Of a DNA stretch of 6,635 nucleotides, positions 1 through 6,635 are shown piece after piece. Origin of the DNA: Burkholderiales bacterium (lineage in GTDB: Bacteria > Pseudomonadota > Gammaproteobacteria > Burkholderiales > Burkholderiaceae_F); the NCBI GenBank assembly GCA_024641225.1, contig JAHEDN010000145.1:1-6635 (forward strand), given 5' to 3'. The notes beneath the pieces are model-generated. The model was given only the letters and a program-made list of their open reading frames with translations, did no database searches and was not told where the DNA came from. Position 1 is the first letter of the stretch, and every line of letters begins with the position of its first letter. Both the position numbers and the translations under genes were made by a program.

Positions 1-137
1 GGCCGCTTCGCCGACCGGCGAGCTGAGCCGCTGACGGGCCCGTAGCGCGGCGGGTAGAGCGGGCGGGCAAGGGCCGGCGGATGCGGCGGCCCTGGACAAC
101 GCGGTGGGCCGCGCGAAGCGGCCGAACGGGAGCCGGA
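1..137. other. Left-edge leader, possible tail of an upstream gene
   Basis: No complete gene lies here. All three forward frames meet a stop early (24-26, 32-34 and 43-45), so any upstream + strand gene would end within the first 45 bases. Frame 2 (stop TGA at 32-34) and frame 1 (stop TAG at 43-45) both show GC-rich third positions, and I cannot choose between them. A small inverted repeat, CGCC and GGCG with a 4-base loop, sits at 9-20. It has no T-run after it, so I do not call a terminator. I see no convincing sigma-70 promoter for the TPR gene. Confidence 0.4.
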
Positions 138-1778
138 ATGCGGATCGCTGTCTGTCTGTGCGCGGCCCTCGCCGCCGCGTTTCTTGGCGCTGGCCCATCG
201 TCGGCGCACGAAGCGCCGGCCGGCGGTGTGGATCCGGGCCGGGCGATCGACGCCGGCCTCGGGCCGTTGCAGCACCCGGTCAGCACGAACAACAGACAGG
301 CGCAGGCGTTCTTCGACCAGGGCCTGAAGCTCGTCTACGCCTTCAACCACGCAGGTGCGGTCGCCTCGTTCAGGCGCGCCGCCGAGCTCGACCCGGACCT
401 CGCCATGGCGCACTGGGGCGTGGCGCTGGCGCTCGGGCCGAACTACAACTTCCCGATGTCGCCGGAGGCGCACAAGGCGGCATACGAGGCGCTTGGCAGG
501 GCGATCGCGCTGAAGGGCGGGGCTTCGGCCGCCGAGCAGGCGTACATCGACGCGCTCGCCCGCCGCTATGCGTCGGACCCGAAGGCCGACGGCGCGCCGC
601 TGAACGCCGCTTACGCGAAGGCAATGGCCGACGTTGCGCGCCGCTATCCGAACGACGTCGACGCGCAGGTGCTGTACGCGGAAAGCCTGATGAACCTGCG
701 CCCATGGGCGCTCTTCTCTGCCGACGGCAGGCCCGCCCCGGGCACCGACAGGATCATCGCTGTTCTCGAAGGCGCGCTGCGCCAGCGGCCCGATCACATC
801 GGCGCCAACCACTACTACATCCACGCGGTCGAGATGTCGCCGGAACCGGAACGGGCGCTCGAATCCGCACGACGGCTGGAGACGCTTGCGCCGTCGGCCG
901 GCCACCTGGTGCACATGCCGGCGCATACCTACATCCGCACCGGCCGCTATCTGGACGCTGCACGGGTCAACGAGAAGGCGGTCGCCGCCGACGAACGGCT
1001 GCGTGCCGCAGGGGTCCAATCGCTGTACACGGTCGGCTACTACGGCCACAACCTGCACTTTCTCGCCGTGTGCTACGCGCTGGCCGGCAACGCCGCCAAG
1101 TCGATCGCCACCGCGAACAAGCTCGCCGCGTTCGTGCGGCCCCAGTTGAAGGACGTGCCGTTCCTCGATCTCTTCTACGCCACGCCGGCGCAGGTGCTGG
1201 TGCTGTTCGAGCGCTGGGACGCGATCCTCGCGATGCCCGAGCCGCCGTTCGAGGCGCCGATGAGCGCCACGTTCTGGCGCTTTGCGCGCGCGCTCGCCCT
1301 CGGCAGCAAGGGGCAGATGAAAGAGGCGCGCGCCGAACGGGAGCTGCTGGTCAAGGCGATCGCCACGCTGCCGCCGACGCTCGAATTCGGCACCAACTCC
1401 GCTCCAGCGGTGATGGCGGTCGCCCTCCCTTACCTCGACGGCCGCCTGGCGCTGCTAGCCGGCGACATGCCGGCGGCGACCAGGCAGCTGCGTGCGGCTA
1501 CGGAAGCCGAGGACAGGCTCAACTACGACGAGCCGCCCGGCTGGTATCTGGGTTCGTACCTGATGCTTGGTCATGCGCTGCTGCGGGCCGGCGACGCGGC
1601 TGGCGCCGAAACGGCCTTCCGGACCGAGCTGAAACGAAACGTCGCGAGCGGCCGCGCGTTGTTCGCGCTGCAGATGGCGCTGAAGGCGCAGGGCAATGAC
1701 CGCCTGGCGCTGCGCGCGCAGCGGCAGTTCAACCAGGCGTGGATCGGCGCGGACACCCCGCTCGCCGCGACCCGGTAG
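138..1778 (+). CDS. Secreted tetratricopeptide repeat (TPR) protein
   Basis: The product is 546 residues from the ATG at 138, chosen because GGGAG at 128-132 sits 5 bases upstream and the protein then begins directly with a signal peptide. A longer start at 81 would add 19 Arg-rich residues and also has a purine-rich stretch before it, so it is possible but less likely. Residues 1-23 look like a Sec signal peptide: a hydrophobic stretch from I3 to G19, then SSA before H24 as a likely signal peptidase I site. There is no lipobox cysteine, so the mature protein is probably periplasmic. TPR-like helix pairs are visible at about 55-88 ([19 protein letters not shown], ending AAELDP) and at about 470-533. 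The middle has conserved-looking His motifs: NHYYIHAVE (H225, H229), [13 protein letters not shown] (H256, H259, H263) and YGHNLHF (H304, H307). From memory, these motifs recur in a widespread, uncharacterised family of bacterial TPR proteins. No partner or reaction can be assigned; TPRs generally mediate protein-protein binding. Confidence 0.85.
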   Translation: MRIAVCLCAALAAAFLGAGPSSAHEAPAGGVDPGRAIDAGLGPLQHPVSTNNRQAQAFFDQGLKLVYAFNHAGAVASFRRAAELDPDLAMAHWGVALALGPNYNFPMSPEAHKAAYEALGRAIALKGGASAAEQAYIDALARRYASDPKADGAPLNAAYAKAMADVARRYPNDVDAQVLYAESLMNLRPWALFSADGRPAPGTDRIIAVLEGALRQRPDHIGANHYYIHAVEMSPEPERALESARRLETLAPSAGHLVHMPAHTYIRTGRYLDAARVNEKAVAADERLRAAGVQSLYTVGYYGHNLHFLAVCYALAGNAAKSIATANKLAAFVRPQLKDVPFLDLFYATPAQVLVLFERWDAILAMPEPPFEAPMSATFWRFARALALGSKGQMKEARAERELLVKAIATLPPTLEFGTNSAPAVMAVALPYLDGRLALLAGDMPAATRQLRAATEAEDRLNYDEPPGWYLGSYLMLGHALLRAGDAAGAETAFRTELKRNVASGRALFALQMALKAQGNDRLALRAQRQFNQAWIGADTPLAATR

Positions 1779-1787
1779 CTGTGGCGG

Positions 1788-1793
1788 GATAAT
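1788..1793 (+). promoter_or_regulatory. Possible -10 box for the aldo/keto reductase cluster
   Basis: GATAAT matches the sigma-70 -10 consensus at 5 of 6 bases. It lies in the 85-base gap after the TPR stop codon and about 70 bases before the reductase start. I see no good -35 hexamer 16-18 bases upstream, so this is a weak call from one hexamer and position only. No terminator-like hairpin separates it from the TPR gene, so read-through from that gene is also possible. Confidence 0.3.
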
Positions 1794-1863
1794 CAGCGGC
1801 ACCCCCGGATCGTTGCTGCCGTCGCGGCTGCGTCCGCCCTTTTCGTCCCTGGAGTCCCGTCCC

Positions 1864-2835
1864 GTGCATTACCGCAACCTTGGCCGATCCGGCCTGAAAC
1901 TGAGCGAGCTGTCGTTCGGCTCGTGGGTCACCTACGGCAACCAGGTCGACACGCGCGCCGCGCGCGAGCTGATGGCCGCCGCCTACGACGCCGGCGTCAA
2001 CTTCTTCGACAACGCCGAGATCTACGCGCGCGGCGGCGCCGAAACGATGATGGGCGCGGCACTGAAGGAACTCGGCTGGCCGCGCATGAAATTCGTGGTC
2101 TCGACCAAGTTCTACTGGGGCCTTGCCGACGGGCCGAACGGGAAGAACACCCTGAACCGCAAGTACCTGCGGCACGCGATCGAAGGATCGCTGGCCCGGC
2201 TGCAGCTCGACTACATCGACCTGGTGTTCTGCCATCGGCCGGATCCCACGACTCCGATCGAGGAGACGGTGTGGGCGATGCACCAGATGGTCGAGCGTGG
2301 CCAGGTCCTGTACTGGGGCACCAGCGAGTGGAGCGCCGACGAGATTCGTGCGGCGTGGCTCGTCGCCGACCGGCACGGGCTGGCCAGGCCGGTGATGGAG
2401 CAGCCGCAATACAACCTGTTCCACCGCAAGCGCGTCGAGCAGGAGTACGCGCGCCTCTACGAGGACACCGGCCTCGGGCTCACGACCTGGAGTCCGCTCG
2501 CCAGCGGGCTGCTCACCGGCAAGTACCGAGGCGGCATTCCGGCGGGCAGCCGCGGCACGGTCGAGAACTACGCCTTCCTGCGCGCGCGGCTCACCGATGC
2601 ACAACGCAACGAGACCGTCGGGCGGCTCGAACCGGTCGCGCGCGACCTCGGCTGCACGATGGCGCAGCTTGCGCTGGCGTGGTGCCTGAAGAATCCGCGC
2701 GTGTCGACCGTGATCACCGGTGCCACCCGCGTGGCGCAGGTGCAGGAGAACATGAAGGCGCTCGACATCGTGGACCAGCTGACCCCGGACATGCTGTCGC
2801 GCATCGAGGCGATCGTCGGCAGCCACTTCGACTGA
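1864..2835 (+). CDS. Aldo/keto reductase, Kv-beta/YghZ-like (AKR6/AKR14 type)
   Basis: This is a 323-residue NADP(H)-type aldo/keto reductase, expected to be cytosolic and to reduce aldehydes or ketones through a TIM-barrel fold. The GTG at 1864 is chosen because GGAG at 1851-1854 lies 9 bases upstream and the protein then starts with [12 protein letters not shown], where relatives start. In-frame codons further upstream run back into the TPR gene. The catalytic tetrad is complete: D49 and Y54 ([11 protein letters not shown]), K82 (STKF) and H124 (FCHRPD). YWGTSEW (150-156), QPQYNLFHR (180-188) and [13 protein letters not shown] (209-221) are the usual substrate and cofactor-loop segments of the Kv-beta/YghZ branch. 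[17 protein letters not shown] near the C-terminus is the conserved cofactor-binding end. Length matches the family. The physiological substrate cannot be read from sequence; YghZ-type enzymes act on small aldehydes such as methylglyoxal. The GNAT gene follows after 4 bases, which suggests one transcript. Confidence 0.93.
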   Translation: MHYRNLGRSGLKLSELSFGSWVTYGNQVDTRAARELMAAAYDAGVNFFDNAEIYARGGAETMMGAALKELGWPRMKFVVSTKFYWGLADGPNGKNTLNRKYLRHAIEGSLARLQLDYIDLVFCHRPDPTTPIEETVWAMHQMVERGQVLYWGTSEWSADEIRAAWLVADRHGLARPVMEQPQYNLFHRKRVEQEYARLYEDTGLGLTTWSPLASGLLTGKYRGGIPAGSRGTVENYAFLRARLTDAQRNETVGRLEPVARDLGCTMAQLALAWCLKNPRVSTVITGATRVAQVQENMKALDIVDQLTPDMLSRIEAIVGSHFD

Positions 2836-2839
2836 CCGC

Positions 2840-3298
2840 ATGCAGGGCGTCAGCTTCCGCCTCGCCACTGCCGACGATCTGCCCGCACTGCTGCGGCTGC
2901 TGGTCGACGATGCGGTGGCACAGGCGCGCGGCGGCTACACGGCGGAGGTCACGCCGGCGGTCGCGGCGGCATTCGACGAGATCGAGCGCGATCCGAACAA
3001 CGAACTGTGGCTCGGCGAGCGCGACGGCGAGGTGATCGCGATGCTGCAGCTCACGCTGATTCCCGGCCTTTCGCGCGGCGGCATGAAGCGGGCGCTGGTC
3101 GAGGCAGTGCGCGTGCGCGCCGATCTGCGTGGCCAGCGCATCGGCGAAGCGCTGATGGCGCACGTCGAGGAGCGCGCGAAGGCCGCCGGCTGCGGGCTGA
3201 TCCAGCTCACCACCGACAAGAAACGGCTCGATGCGCACCGGTTCTACGAACGCATCGGCTATGTCGCCAGCCACGTCGGCATGAAGAAGAAGCTGTAG
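2840..3298 (+). CDS. GNAT-family N-acetyltransferase
   Basis: The 152-residue protein fits a single GNAT domain, which transfers an acetyl group from acetyl-CoA to an amine. The N-terminus has the typical opening [16 protein letters not shown] (6-21), followed by a beta strand [20 protein letters not shown] (56-75). Motif A, the acetyl-CoA pyrophosphate loop, is [11 protein letters not shown] (96-106), with the Q99-x-x-G102-x-A104 pattern. Motif B is [11 protein letters not shown] (131-141), with Y136 at the position that often acts as general acid. The ATG at 2840 has no clear Shine-Dalgarno sequence and lies 4 bases after the reductase stop codon, so translation is probably coupled. The acceptor is unknown. 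The lysine-rich end (MKKKL) is encoded by a purine-rich run that may serve as the ribosome binding site of the next gene. Confidence 0.92.
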   Translation: MQGVSFRLATADDLPALLRLLVDDAVAQARGGYTAEVTPAVAAAFDEIERDPNNELWLGERDGEVIAMLQLTLIPGLSRGGMKRALVEAVRVRADLRGQRIGEALMAHVEERAKAAGCGLIQLTTDKKRLDAHRFYERIGYVASHVGMKKKL

Positions 3299-3502
3299 AT
3301 GGCGCGGGAAGTGTTTCGCGATGGCAAGCCGCCGGTCGAGCCGCGCGAGTCCCGTTGCCCGGCCTGCGGCGCTCCGTTTCACTGCGGCGTCGACGATCCG
3401 GGCGGCTGCTGGTGCGCGAAGGTGCCGCCACTGCCGCGCGAGGCCTACATTGCCGATGGCCGCTGCCTGTGCGAGAAGTGCCTGCGCGCGGCGCGCGCCT
3501 AG
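3299..3502 (+). CDS. Small cysteine-rich CWC family protein
   Basis: The 67-residue protein carries eight cysteines in the pattern of the cysteine-rich CWC family: CPACGAPFHCG (C20, C23, C29), GGCWCAKVPPLP (C37, C39) and CLCEKCL (C56, C58, C61). The CWC triplet at 37-39 gives the family its name. The arrangement suggests binding of one or two zinc ions or another metal. No catalytic motif, signal peptide or membrane segment is visible, so it should be cytosolic. Its function is unknown across the family. The start ATG follows immediately on the stop codon of the acetyltransferase (TAG then ATG), and the preceding AAGAAGAAG stretch is the only ribosome binding site candidate, so expression is likely tied to that gene. 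Its stop lies only 7 bases from the stop of the convergent racemase-like gene. Confidence 0.85.
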   Translation: MAREVFRDGKPPVEPRESRCPACGAPFHCGVDDPGGCWCAKVPPLPREAYIADGRCLCEKCLRAARA

Positions 3503-3509
3503 TCGAAAT

Positions 3510-4595
3510 TCAGGCGGCAAAGCGCGCGACCGCGTCCTCGTTCCAAGCCACTCCGGAGCCGACGGTATCGTTGACAACGGCCAGCCCGTTCTCGATGAGC
3601 AGCGGCTCGGCGAGGATAGGATTCCACCAGTCCGCGTACTCCAGCCAGTGCGCCGTCGGCGTGCAGCACAGCAGGCGCGCGCTGACTTCCGGCCACAGGT
3701 GGTTGGACATGAGGATCCCCTTTGCACTGGCGAGCGCCGCGGCCTTCAGCCAGCCGGTGACGCCGCCGATCTTCATCACGTCGGGCATGACGTAGTCCGA
3801 GGCCTGGGCGTCGATGGCGTGCTGCATGTCGAGAACGCCCCACCAGTTCTCGCCGCACTGGATCGGCGTCGCCGCCTCGCCTGCAACCCGCGCGTGCCCG
3901 GCATAGTCGTGCGCCAGGGTCGGCTCTTCCACCCATGCCAGGCCCTCGCCGTCGAGGGCGCGCAGTCTTTCCAGGGCCTCAACGGGAGAGAGGGACTGGT
4001 TGTAGTCGACCATGATCGCCATGCCATCGCCGGCGGCCTGCCGCATCGCGCGCACGACGGCGACGTCCTCTTGCACGGTCGGGTAGCCGATCTTGGCCTT
4101 GATGCCCGTGAATCCGCGCCTCGCCCACGCCTCGGCCGTTTTGGCCGAGCCTGGCACGCCGTCGTAGCCGATCGCGCCATAGGGACGAAGCGGCTTCTCG
4201 GTTCCGCCCAGCAGGCGAACCAGCGGCAACCGATGGGCGCGCGCCAGCGCATCCCACAGCGCCATGTCGATCGCCGCCAGCGCCATGCCGACGAGCCCTT
4301 GGGTTCCGAGCAGCCGGAAGCGCGCGGCGAGTTTCTGCGCGACCTCCAGCGGCGCCAAAGCGTCGCCCTTGATGAGCGGCTCGAGGTTGCGGATCAGTTC
4401 GGCGGTCGGCTTGAGCGCTGCCGGCGTGTAGGTGAAGACGATGCTGTGTCCGCTCACGCCGGCATCGGTGTGCACGTCGGTCAGGACGAGGGGCGACTCC
4501 GCGACGGCTCCGCTCGCGGTCCGGTGTGGTTCCGACATCGGCACCCGGACCGCGCGCACATGGATGGCATCGATCGTCGGCGATGAATGTCCCAT
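3510..4595 (-). CDS. Mandelate racemase-like enolase superfamily enzyme
   Basis: The 361-residue protein aligns, from memory, without gaps to Pseudomonas putida mandelate racemase with a constant offset of 2 residues over residues 22-319. These enzymes abstract the alpha proton of a carboxylate substrate with Mg2+ help, then racemise, epimerise or dehydrate it. The N-terminal capping domain spans roughly 1-130 and the barrel follows. All catalytic residues are present: the bases K168 (in KAKIGY, with K166) and H299 (SNHLW), the metal ligands D197 (VDYNQSL), E223 (WVEEP) and E249 (CGEN), plus N199, D272 (MPDVMKIGG) and E319 (HWLEY). The lysine and the His-Asp pair on opposite faces place it in the mandelate racemase subgroup. 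Pocket residues differ from the Pseudomonas enzyme (H24, S28, A141 and A321 replace V22, V26, S139 and L319), so mandelate itself is doubtful; a sugar acid or another hydroxy acid is equally possible. The start has a strong GAGGAG site 6 bases upstream. It lies downstream of the acyltransferase gene in the same unit. Confidence 0.92.
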   Translation of the reverse strand: MGHSSPTIDAIHVRAVRVPMSEPHRTASGAVAESPLVLTDVHTDAGVSGHSIVFTYTPAALKPTAELIRNLEPLIKGDALAPLEVAQKLAARFRLLGTQGLVGMALAAIDMALWDALARAHRLPLVRLLGGTEKPLRPYGAIGYDGVPGSAKTAEAWARRGFTGIKAKIGYPTVQEDVAVVRAMRQAAGDGMAIMVDYNQSLSPVEALERLRALDGEGLAWVEEPTLAHDYAGHARVAGEAATPIQCGENWWGVLDMQHAIDAQASDYVMPDVMKIGGVTGWLKAAALASAKGILMSNHLWPEVSARLLCCTPTAHWLEYADWWNPILAEPLLIENGLAVVNDTVGSGVAWNEDAVARFAA

Positions 4596-4601
4596 ATGAG
4601 T

Positions 4602-4607
4602 CTCCTC
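4602..4607 (-). promoter_or_regulatory. Ribosome binding site of the racemase-like gene, inside the upstream stop region
   Basis: Read on the minus strand this is GAGGAG, 6 bases before the ATG at 4595. It overlaps the TGA stop of the acyltransferase (4608-4606). Ribosomes finishing the acyltransferase would therefore sit on this site, which fits translational coupling and fixes the racemase start. Confidence 0.75.
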
Positions 4608-5523
4608 ATCCGCTCACGGTGGCGGTCGACGCGGCCTTCGGCGCCAGTCGCTCGATCAGCTCGTCCTTCTCCGCCCACAGCGCATTGACCCACTCCTGCA
4701 TGCGGCGGCGGAACTGCGGATCGCTGCCGTAGTCGCCGCCGACGAGGTCGGCGGGGATCTCGCGCTGCTGCACGCGCACGATGACGTCGTCGACGCGACC
4801 CGACAGCAGGTGCCAGAACTTCGGCGCGCCGTGCGGATAGACGATGGTCACGTCGAGCAGGCGGTGGCAGTGCTCGCCGAGCGTGGCGACCGCCATCGCG
4901 ATGCCGCCGCTGCGCGGCTTCAGCAGGTGCCGGTACGGCGAGCGCTGCACGTCGTGCTTTTGTGCCGTGAAGCGCGTGCCCTCGAGAAAGTTGATCACCG
5001 AGGTCGGCACGAGGCGGAACTTCTCGCACGCGGCGCGCGCGCGCTCCAGGTCCTGCGTGCTGCTCATGCCGCCCTTGCGCTGCATGAACGGAAAATCGAG
5101 CGCCCACCAGGCCAGGCCGATGACCGGCACGTAGATGAGCTGCCGCTTGAGGAAGAACTTCAGCATCGGCACGCGGCGGGAAAAGACCTTCTGCAGCACC
5201 AGGATGTCGACCCAGCTCTGGTGGTTGGCCGCGATCAGGTACCAGTCGTCGGCGCGCAATCCTTCGATCCCGCCGACGTCCCATCCGCGGTTGCCGGCGG
5301 CGGCGATCCAGGCGTTGTTTACCCCGATCCACGACATCGCGATCCCGTTGAGCAGCCGGTCGATCACGCGCCGCACCGGCCGATACGGCACGAGCAGCTT
5401 GAGCAGCGACAGCGGCACCATCAGAAGGCAGAAGAACAGCACGTTGGCGGTCAGCGTCACCGCCCAGAGGCCGCCTCGGGCGGCGGCCAGCAGCCGATTC
5501 GGGAAGGACTCGTCCGGTTTCAT
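4606..5523 (-). CDS. YihG-like 1-acylglycerol-3-phosphate acyltransferase (PlsC/LPLAT family)
   Basis: The 305-residue protein resembles E. coli YihG in length and in motifs along its whole length. The family transfers an acyl chain to lysophosphatidate or a related lysophospholipid at the inner membrane. A hydrophobic segment at about 19-46 (WAVTLTANVLFFCLLMVPLS) should anchor it. Acyltransferase motif I is NHQSWVD with H101 and D106 (HX4D, the catalytic pair). Motif II is around FPFMQRK (R149). Motif III is NFLEGTRFT (E181, G182, T183, R184), which binds the glycerol phosphate. Motif IV is LKPRSGGIAMA (P203). The YihG-specific segments KFFLKRQLIYVPVIGLAWWALD (described by positions 122-143) and CEKFRLVPTSVINF are both present. 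The ATG at 5523 has only a weak GGGG site 5 bases upstream. The racemase-like gene follows after 10 bases and shares its transcript. YihG is described as shaping membrane unsaturated-chain content; that role is inferred here. Confidence 0.9.
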   Translation of the reverse strand: MKPDESFPNRLLAAARGGLWAVTLTANVLFFCLLMVPLSLLKLLVPYRPVRRVIDRLLNGIAMSWIGVNNAWIAAAGNRGWDVGGIEGLRADDWYLIAANHQSWVDILVLQKVFSRRVPMLKFFLKRQLIYVPVIGLAWWALDFPFMQRKGGMSSTQDLERARAACEKFRLVPTSVINFLEGTRFTAQKHDVQRSPYRHLLKPRSGGIAMAVATLGEHCHRLLDVTIVYPHGAPKFWHLLSGRVDDVIVRVQQREIPADLVGGDYGSDPQFRRRMQEWVNALWAEKDELIERLAPKAASTATVSG

Positions 5524-5678
5524 CGTTGCCCCGGTGAGGAAACCGCATTTGACCGCAGCCGCGCCGCGGGCGCCACTGATTCAGCGCAAGCCGACCGCGC
5601 CCGGTGACGCGGCCGACGGGCGCGTATCCTTCGCCCTCCGCTCGGAGCCGCCTGTTGCGGCTAGCTTGTCAGACTTCG
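5524..5678. promoter_or_regulatory. Divergent intergenic region between the acyltransferase gene and prfC
   Basis: These 155 bases separate two divergently transcribed genes and must hold both promoters. For prfC, TATCCT at 5625-5630 is a possible -10 box (4 of 6 matches), with GTGACG at 5604-5609 as a possible -35 (4 of 6), but the 15-base spacer is short. For the minus-strand gene I see only weak AT-richer sequence (ATTTGAC at 5548-5554 on the + strand) and no good box pair. The rest is GC-rich without an open reading frame of its own. Confidence 0.5.
5646..5662 (+). repeat. Inverted repeat in the prfC leader
   Basis: AGCCGC at 5646-5651 and GCGGCT at 5657-5662 form a perfect 6-base stem with a 5-base loop (CTGTT), ending 16 bases before the prfC start codon. 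It has no T-run, so it is not a typical terminator. It could be an operator half-site pair or an RNA hairpin close to the ribosome binding region. In such GC-rich DNA a short stem can also arise by chance. Confidence 0.4.
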
Positions 5679-6635
5679 ATGAACGCCCCAGACCCCGCCC
5701 CCGCGCTGCTGCGCGATGTCGAGCGCCGGCGAACCTTCGCGATCATTTCGCACCCGGATGCAGGCAAGACCACCCTGACCGAGAAGCTGCTGCTCTTCGG
5801 CGGCGCGATCCAGCTCGCCGGTGCGGTCAAGGGCCGCAAGCACGCCCGCCACGCCACCTCGGACTGGATGGAGGTCGAGAAGCAGCGCGGCATCTCGGTC
5901 ACCAGTTCGGTGATGCAGTTCGACTACGCCGGGCACACGATCAACCTGCTCGACACGCCGGGCCACGAGGACTTCTCCGAGGACACCTACCGCGTGCTCA
6001 CCGCGGTCGACGCGGCGGTGATGGTGATCGACGCCGCCAAGGGCGTCGAGGCGCAGACGATCAAGCTGCTCGAGGTCTGCCGGCTGCGCGACACGCCGAT
6101 CATCACCTTCGTCAACAAGCTCGACCGCGACGTGCGCGAGCCGTTCGACCTGCTGGCCGAGATCGAGGCGGTGCTCGGAATCGACTGCGCGCCGGTCACC
6201 TGGCCGCTCGGCATGGGCAAGCACTTCCGCGGCGTCTATCACCTGCTCGATGACCGGCTGCTGCGCTTCACGCCCGGCGAGGCGCGCGTGTCGCGCGACG
6301 CCGAGGAGATCAGCGGCTACGAGAACCCGCGCCTGGCGGAGCTGTTCCCGCAGGAAGCGGCGACACTCGCTCACGACGTCGAGCTGCTGCGCGGCGCCAG
6401 CCATCCGTTCGAGCTGGAGAAGTTTCTCGCCGGAACGCAGACGCCGGTGTTCTTCGGCTCGGGCATCAACAACTTCGGCGTGCAGGAGATCCTGCAGGCG
6501 TTGGTTAAGTGGGCCCCGCCGCCACAGCCGCGCGATGCGGGAGTTCGCGCGGTGGCGCCGGTCGAGGCGCCGTTCTCGGGCTTCGTGTTCAAGATCCAGG
6601 CCAACATGGACCCGCGCCATCGCGACCGCATCGCC
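5679..6635 (+). CDS. prfC: Peptide chain release factor 3 (RF3), 5' part
   Basis: The gene is open to the right edge: 319 codons of an expected 530 or so. RF3 is the translational GTPase that removes RF1 or RF2 from the ribosome after termination. The G domain is intact: P-loop SHPDAGKTT (24-32), the switch I region with the RF3-type stretch [13 protein letters not shown] (61-73), [14 protein letters not shown] (92-105) as G3, and NKLD (146-149) as G4. [20 protein letters not shown] (170-189) is the insert that separates RF3 from elongation factor G. GSGINNFG (260-267) closes the G domain, and [19 protein letters not shown] starts domain II. The ATG at 5679 is chosen because the protein then begins about 17 residues before [11 protein letters not shown], as in E. 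coli RF3. No clear Shine-Dalgarno sequence precedes it. The in-frame TTG at 5655 is an unlikely alternative start. The truncation is from the window edge, not a mutation. Confidence 0.97.
   Translation, partial: MNAPDPAPALLRDVERRRTFAIISHPDAGKTTLTEKLLLFGGAIQLAGAVKGRKHARHATSDWMEVEKQRGISVTSSVMQFDYAGHTINLLDTPGHEDFSEDTYRVLTAVDAAVMVIDAAKGVEAQTIKLLEVCRLRDTPIITFVNKLDRDVREPFDLLAEIEAVLGIDCAPVTWPLGMGKHFRGVYHLLDDRLLRFTPGEARVSRDAEEISGYENPRLAELFPQEAATLAHDVELLRGASHPFELEKFLAGTQTPVFFGSGINNFGVQEILQALVKWAPPPQPRDAGVRAVAPVEAPFSGFVFKIQANMDPRHRDRIA

Noticed and set aside
9..20. Inverted repeat CGCC-GACC-GGCG as a terminator of an upstream gene
   Set aside because: The stem is only 4 bases and there is no T-run. 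Such repeats are expected by chance at this base composition.
81..137. Start of the TPR gene at the ATG at 81
   Set aside because: It would put 19 Arg-rich residues before a normal signal peptide and lacks a twin-arginine motif. The ATG at 138 has a better-placed GGGAG and gives a standard Sec signal.
1729..2868. A 379-codon open frame on the minus strand, fully antisense to the aldo/keto reductase
   Set aside because: The translation is rich in Arg, Ala, Val and His with no recognisable domain. It mirrors a strongly GC3-biased real gene whose product is unmistakable, so the frame is a shadow of codon bias.
3321..4586. A 421-codon + strand open frame across the CWC and racemase-like genes
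   Set aside because: The product is low-complexity and Arg/Ala-rich with no motif. The minus strand here encodes a protein with every mandelate racemase active-site residue.
3510..4595. Horizontal acquisition of the racemase-like gene from codon use
   Set aside because: Among the first 40 codons I count 8 ending in A or T, against 6 for prfC and 4 for the acyltransferase. The difference is too small, and no repeats or mobile genes flank it.
5661..6620. A 319-codon minus-strand open frame opposite prfC
   Set aside because: It is the antisense of a clear RF3 G domain and shows no family features, only the long open frames usual in GC-rich DNA.

Overview
The window looks like ordinary chromosomal DNA of a high-GC Gram-negative proteobacterium, most likely a betaproteobacterium (Burkholderiales-like). 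This is an inference from four things: strongly GC-biased third codon positions, a YihG-type inner-membrane acyltransferase, a cysteine-rich CWC protein, and release factor RF3 of the proteobacterial type. I see no rRNA, tRNA, insertion sequence, CRISPR array, phage gene or attachment site. The DNA is almost fully coding, with seven genes, and the only non-coding stretches are about 140, 85 and 155 bases.

Layout. Bases 1-137 are a leader, possibly with the last codons of an upstream gene. A secreted TPR protein (138-1778, +) follows. After an 85-base gap comes a tight three-gene + strand cluster: a Kv-beta/YghZ-type aldo/keto reductase (1864-2835), a GNAT acetyltransferase (2840-3298) and a small eight-cysteine CWC protein (3299-3502). 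The gaps inside this cluster are 4 and 0 bases, so it is very probably one transcript. It meets a two-gene minus-strand unit tail to tail with only 7 bases between the stop codons. That unit, in its own order of transcription, is a YihG-like acyltransferase (5523-4606) and then a mandelate racemase-like enolase-superfamily enzyme (4595-3510). The racemase ribosome binding site overlaps the acyltransferase stop codon. A 155-base divergent intergenic region then leads to prfC (release factor 3), which starts at 5679 and runs off the right edge after 319 codons.

How the genes work together. I see no single pathway. The acyltransferase is envelope lipid metabolism, prfC is translation termination and recycling, and the aldo/keto reductase, acetyltransferase and CWC protein are small accessory or housekeeping functions. 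The most informative gene is the racemase-like enzyme. It keeps every catalytic and metal-binding residue of Pseudomonas mandelate racemase in identical spacing, but several substrate-pocket positions have changed, so its substrate is probably not mandelate. The secreted TPR protein has a striking set of histidine motifs that ordinary TPR packing does not explain. I found no convincing evidence of a wholly new system; the findings are graded accordingly.
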